Source of the DNA: an uncultured candidate division Zixibacteria bacterium
GTDB lineage: Bacteria; Zixibacteria; MSB-5A5; SM1-73
Direction of reading: 5' to 3'
Assembly (NCBI GenBank): GCA_903908285.1
Contig: CAIVRH010000029.1
Span: forward strand, 38,037 to 102,036
Length of the DNA: 64,000 nt
Positions 61,224 to 64,000 of this stretch are shown piece by piece (position 1 is the stretch's first letter; each line of letters begins with the position of its first letter). The position numbers were made by a program, and so were the translations under genes. The notes under the pieces were generated by a model. The model was given only the letters and a program-made list of their open reading frames with translations, did no database searches and was not told where the DNA came from.

Positions 61224-62909
61224 ATGATTGTTTTTGTTGTAGTAATATCGATGTTGATTTTCTGGCTGGGTTACCGATTCTACGGTCGATTCTTATCCCG
61301 CCATTTGGAGCTGGATGATTCTCATATCACCCCCGCCAGGGAGATAAACGATGGAGTGGATTATGTCCCCGCAAAATCGAGTCTCCTTCTGGGCCAACAT
61401 TTCTCTGCAATTGCTGCTGCCGGACCCATAGTGGGACCGATTTTGGCAGGAATCTGGTTCGGCTGGCTGCCGGCGTTATTGTGGATCATCCTGGGAGCCA
61501 TATTCATCGGCGGCGTGCACGATTTCACCAGTCTGGTCGCGTCGATAAGGCACAGAGCATCATCTGTGGGTGGGCTGGTGAAACAATACATGTCCCCCAC
61601 CTCGCATGTGCTCTTTCTGCTTTTCGTCTGGCTGGCTTTGATCTACGTGATCATCGCTTTCACCGATATTACTGCACAAACGTTCAAAGCAGTGACCCAA
61701 AATATCGCATTTGGTCCGGGTGTGGCTATCACCTCGATCATCTATCTGATGCTCGGAATAGTTATGGGAATATTACTGTATAAATTCAAACTCAACCTGA
61801 CACTGGCCACCGCTATATTTCTGCCATTGGTTCTATTCTTCGTCTGGCTGGGACCCAGATTCCCCGAGCCGGTAATCTCTTTGATGTCCGGTATGTCTGT
61901 GAAACAGTGGGATGTCATCTTACTTATATACTGCTTCTTCGCTTCCTTAGTACCGATGTGGCTGTTACTGCAGCCACGGGGATATTTAGGCGGTTGGCTT
62001 CTTTACCTGACTATAATCATTGCCCTGATTGGAGCGCTATTCGGTGGATACCATATTCAGTACCCTGCCGTGAATACCGTCGGACTGAAGAGCCTTGTCA
62101 ATGGCAATCTGATCTTCCCCATCCTTTTCATTACTATCGCATGTGGTGCCTGCTCCGGCTTTCATGGGATTGTCAGCTCGGGGACGACTTCCAAACAGCT
62201 TTATAAGGAATCCGATAGCCGGGTGGTGGGCTATGGAGCCATGCTACTCGAGGGTCTGGTTGCGGTTCTGGCTTTAGCTACACTGATGATGATACCAAAG
62301 GGGGATGCCATCCTAAAAACCGATCCCAATCTCATCTATGCGAACGGGCTTGCCAAATATCTGGGATTGATCGGGATAAATTTCAATGTTGCTTTCGCCT
62401 TTGCCCTTTTGGCTTTTTCTACGTTTGTTTACGATACCCTAGATGCATGTACTCGTCTGGCGAGATACATTTTGCAGGAGCTTTTGGGCTGGAAAACCAG
62501 AAAGGGAGCGTTTGTAGCAACACTTATCACCCTTGCGCTGCCTCTGGAAATCCTGATGATCACCAAAACCAAAGGTTACTTAGTCGCCTGGCCTATTTTC
62601 GGAACATCAAACCAGCTCCTCGCCAGTTTGATTCTTTTAGCTCTCTCGGTCTGGTTGATTCGAACAGGTAAGAATGCAATTTATACTATAATTCCCATGG
62701 TATTCATGATGGTGGTTACCATGTGGTCTTTGGTTCTACAGTTTCTCCCCTTCCTGAAATCATTACCGGATATATTCACTGGGACCTCAATAAAACCCGA
62801 TACTTGGATCTCCGGAATATTCGGAATCATTCTATTTATCTTGAGCATCTGGTTGATCTTTGAAGCAATCAGAGTATTAAGGTTGAAACCAGAAAAAGCA
62901 GGTTCATAA
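61224..62909 (+). CDS. cstA: CstA-family carbon-starvation/pyruvate transporter
   Basis: 561 residues; E. coli CstA is longer (about 700). About 15 membrane segments. Motifs: VDYVPAKSSLLLGQHFSAIAAAGPIVGPILAG, WIILGAIFIGGVHDFTSL, SGFHGIVSSGTTSKQL, FALLAFSTFVYDTLDACTRLARYI, WPIFGTSNQLLA. The shorter form with the N-terminal CstA domain and a compact C-terminus is common in anaerobes. It takes up pyruvate or peptides under carbon limitation. GGAGAGAGG precedes the ATG. Confidence 0.93.
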   Translation: MIVFVVVISMLIFWLGYRFYGRFLSRHLELDDSHITPAREINDGVDYVPAKSSLLLGQHFSAIAAAGPIVGPILAGIWFGWLPALLWIILGAIFIGGVHDFTSLVASIRHRASSVGGLVKQYMSPTSHVLFLLFVWLALIYVIIAFTDITAQTFKAVTQNIAFGPGVAITSIIYLMLGIVMGILLYKFKLNLTLATAIFLPLVLFFVWLGPRFPEPVISLMSGMSVKQWDVILLIYCFFASLVPMWLLLQPRGYLGGWLLYLTIIIALIGALFGGYHIQYPAVNTVGLKSLVNGNLIFPILFITIACGACSGFHGIVSSGTTSKQLYKESDSRVVGYGAMLLEGLVAVLALATLMMIPKGDAILKTDPNLIYANGLAKYLGLIGINFNVAFAFALLAFSTFVYDTLDACTRLARYILQELLGWKTRKGAFVATLITLALPLEILMITKTKGYLVAWPIFGTSNQLLASLILLALSVWLIRTGKNAIYTIIPMVFMMVVTMWSLVLQFLPFLKSLPDIFTGTSIKPDTWISGIFGIILFILSIWLIFEAIRVLRLKPEKAGS

Positions 62910-62943
62910 ATTTAATTTTAATATATAAATATTATCAGATAAA

Positions 62944-63016
62944 ATGGCATTTTCATTACAATTATGGCATATTTAGATATAATAACGCCATAATGGCAGT
63001 ATAAATGCCTTTATGG
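62944..63016. other. Repeated TGGCAT half-sites in AT-rich convergent gap
   Basis: ATGGCAT (62944), TATGGCAT (62963), the palindrome GCCATAATGGC (62988-62998) and ATGCCTTTATGG (63005-63016) lie in 75 bases between convergent cstA and rsmG. They could be sites for a dimeric DNA-binding protein, or a decayed repeat. Confidence 0.4.
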
Positions 63017-63048
63017 TTATATATGTTAATATATTTGCTTAAAATTGT

Positions 63049-63708
63049 CTATCTAATCCTCTTAATAATTAACAGTGACCGGGAAATATTGATTTCTGGA
63101 ATCTCAATCTTAGCAATATCATGTATCTGCCATGAGTGAAAGATCAAACTATTTTTCAGTTCCTTTTCAACTCCCTTTCCCTTGTAGATCGCTAAAATAC
63201 CTCCAATCCTTAGGAATGGAAAACTTAAATTCAGAATAATCGGTAATTTTCCTAATGCTCTAACTGTGACCAGATCAAATCTACAATAGAAATCATCTGG
63301 AAGATGCTCTGCCCGAAGATCAATTATATCGATATCTCTTAATTTCAAAACCTCTGTTGTTTTTCTCAAGAAAAGAACCTTTTTATGAGTGGATTCTATT
63401 AGGGTAGGTTTGATATCTTCTCTAACTATTTTCATTGGAATGATCGGAAATCCGGCTCCGGACCCGAGATCCATTACCATGGCATCCTTCGGAACATCAA
63501 TCACTTTGAAAACTGATAATGAATCGATGATATGACGTAAGATCCGATCAGTATTGGCATCATTTTTGGATACCAGATGAATCCGCTCATTCCACTCCAA
63601 GATAAGATCGGAGTAAACTAGGAGCTTACTTATCATTTCCTCGGAAAGTATTATTCGAAAAGAAACACAAATGGATTTTAATCTTTCTATTTGTTCTGGA
63701 GAAAACAT
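63049..63708 (-). CDS. rsmG: 16S rRNA (guanine-N7) methyltransferase RsmG
   Basis: 219 residues. It methylates G527 of 16S rRNA. Motif I is VMDLGSGAGFPIIPMKI, preceded by the usual HIIDSLSVFKVI and followed by LIESTHKKVLFLRKTTEVL, and RFDLVTVRALGKLP. Length and motifs are normal. parS lies in the 86-base gap between it and mnmG upstream on the same strand, and it is probably co-transcribed with mnmG. Confidence 0.95.
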   Translation of the reverse strand: MFSPEQIERLKSICVSFRIILSEEMISKLLVYSDLILEWNERIHLVSKNDANTDRILRHIIDSLSVFKVIDVPKDAMVMDLGSGAGFPIIPMKIVREDIKPTLIESTHKKVLFLRKTTEVLKLRDIDIIDLRAEHLPDDFYCRFDLVTVRALGKLPIILNLSFPFLRIGGILAIYKGKGVEKELKNSLIFHSWQIHDIAKIEIPEINISRSLLIIKRIR

Positions 63709-63729
63709 TATGATGTGTAAATTAGTGAT

Positions 63730-63745
63730 TGTTTCACGTGAAACA
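63730..63745. other. parS centromere site
   Basis: TGTTTCACGTGAAACA, the full 16-base ParB-binding palindrome with no mismatch, located between rsmG and mnmG, as in many origin-proximal regions. ParB and ParA are encoded at 38-40 kb. Confidence 0.93.
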
Positions 63746-63750
63746 AGAAA

Positions 63751-63865
63751 CCGTCAACGGATAGAGCGGATTTAACGGATTACATCCATAGCTATTAATC
63801 AATTTCATCCGTTGAATCAGTTGATTCTTCTTTTGCGGCGGTCGACAGACATCCGACAGCGGACG
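63751..63865 (+). repeat. GGAC-rich family 1 repeat over the mnmG 3' end
   Basis: TTTCATCCGTTGAATCAGTTG, GCGGCGGTCGACAGACATCC and GACAGCGGACG, with an inverted GTCAACGGAT/TTAACGGAT piece at its left. Confidence 0.75.
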
Positions 63866-64000
63866 TTTTTGCCATAAACTGTTTTAGATGCACCATTAAA
63901 ACTGCAATATCTCCCGGAGTTACTCCGGAAATACGCGAGGCCTGGCCGAGGGAAATTGGTTTGGTCTTTTTTAGCTTTTCCAATGCTTCTGTTTTGAATC
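63795..64000 (-). CDS. mnmG: tRNA uridine carboxymethylaminomethyl-modification enzyme MnmG, C-terminal part
   Basis: Only the last 68 residues are in the window; the rest lies to the right. [21 protein letters not shown] then [13 protein letters not shown] is the conserved C-terminal signature of MnmG/GidA (the part binding MnmE and tRNA). The normal end would fall near KQFMAK; about 23 further residues ([20 protein letters not shown] and EID) are encoded by the family 1 repeat. Upstream of rsmG on the same strand, as usual. Confidence 0.9.
   Translation of the reverse strand, partial: FKTEALEKLKKTKPISLGQASRISGVTPGDIAVLMVHLKQFMAKTSAVGCLSTAAKEESTDSTDEID

Noticed and set aside
1..64000. CRISPR array or cas genes
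   Set aside because: No regularly spaced direct repeats with unique spacers were found; the tandem array at 4.6 kb is a long-unit repeat without spacers.

Overview
The window looks like a chromosomal segment of an uncultured, medium-GC Gram-negative bacterium of the FCB superphylum, probably close to candidate phylum Zixibacteria. This is an inference from: a C-terminal dockerin of the type written GDxNxxxxIxVxDVVYLINYLFKxGPxP on a large secreted protein, a FlgD-like/T9SS-like C-terminal domain, a PorV-type outer-membrane protein, LptE, and a mix of extracytoplasmic repeat proteins. The right end carries mnmG-rsmG with a perfect parS site between them, and parA-parB lies at 38-40 kb, so the segment is probably origin-proximal.

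Layout. 0-2.2 kb: a phage-type pair on the minus strand (portal-like protein; terminase large subunit running off the left edge). 2.3-8 kb: recG, DUF366, DUF1844, and a PspC/LiaF-like envelope-stress pair. 8.3-8.8 kb: hicBA toxin-antitoxin. 8.9-13.7 kb: hutU and hutI (histidine degradation) around two methyltransferases, then a nucleotidyltransferase/small-partner pair. 14.6-21 kb: lptE, porV-like, an ATP-grasp gene, glmM and glmS. 21-37 kb: two sigma-54 activators, a very large SBBP/WD40-like/dockerin protein, tRNA-Ser, and a minus-strand block of histidine kinase, three exported proteins and a response regulator. Two good -24/-12 promoters lie directly upstream of the exported-protein genes. 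36.8-40.5 kb: bactofilin, M23 peptidase, parB, parA. 41-51 kb: metabolic and redox genes, an MFS exporter, a putative secreted zinc peptidase and an exported structural protein. 52-56 kb: an AT-rich accessory island with an overlapping nucleotidyltransferase-DUF262 pair, an unknown protein and a two-TM protein, which looks like a defence or conflict locus. 56.7-64 kb: two exported proteins, an acetate-family transporter, a methyltransferase, CstA, rsmG, parS and the mnmG 3' end.

Repeats are unusually abundant. Family 1 is a GGAC-rich element (GCGGCGGACTGCGGAC..., ATCCGTTGAC..., CATCCGTTTCATCCGT) in at least nine places, almost always in the same orientation; it supplies the C-termini of ParA and MnmG in the same reading frame. 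Family 2 is GTAG-headed REP/REPIN-like palindromes in many intergenic gaps, one inside the kinase and one providing the glmM stop codon. Other families are TGTCAT..TGAGCGA-bounded and CCCCCTGA-type palindromes.

The strongest leads for new biology are the sigma-54 surface-protein regulon (21-37 kb), the repeat-encoded portable C-terminal peptide, the nucleotidyltransferase-DUF262 island, and a pseudoknot-capable RNA element at about 22 kb.
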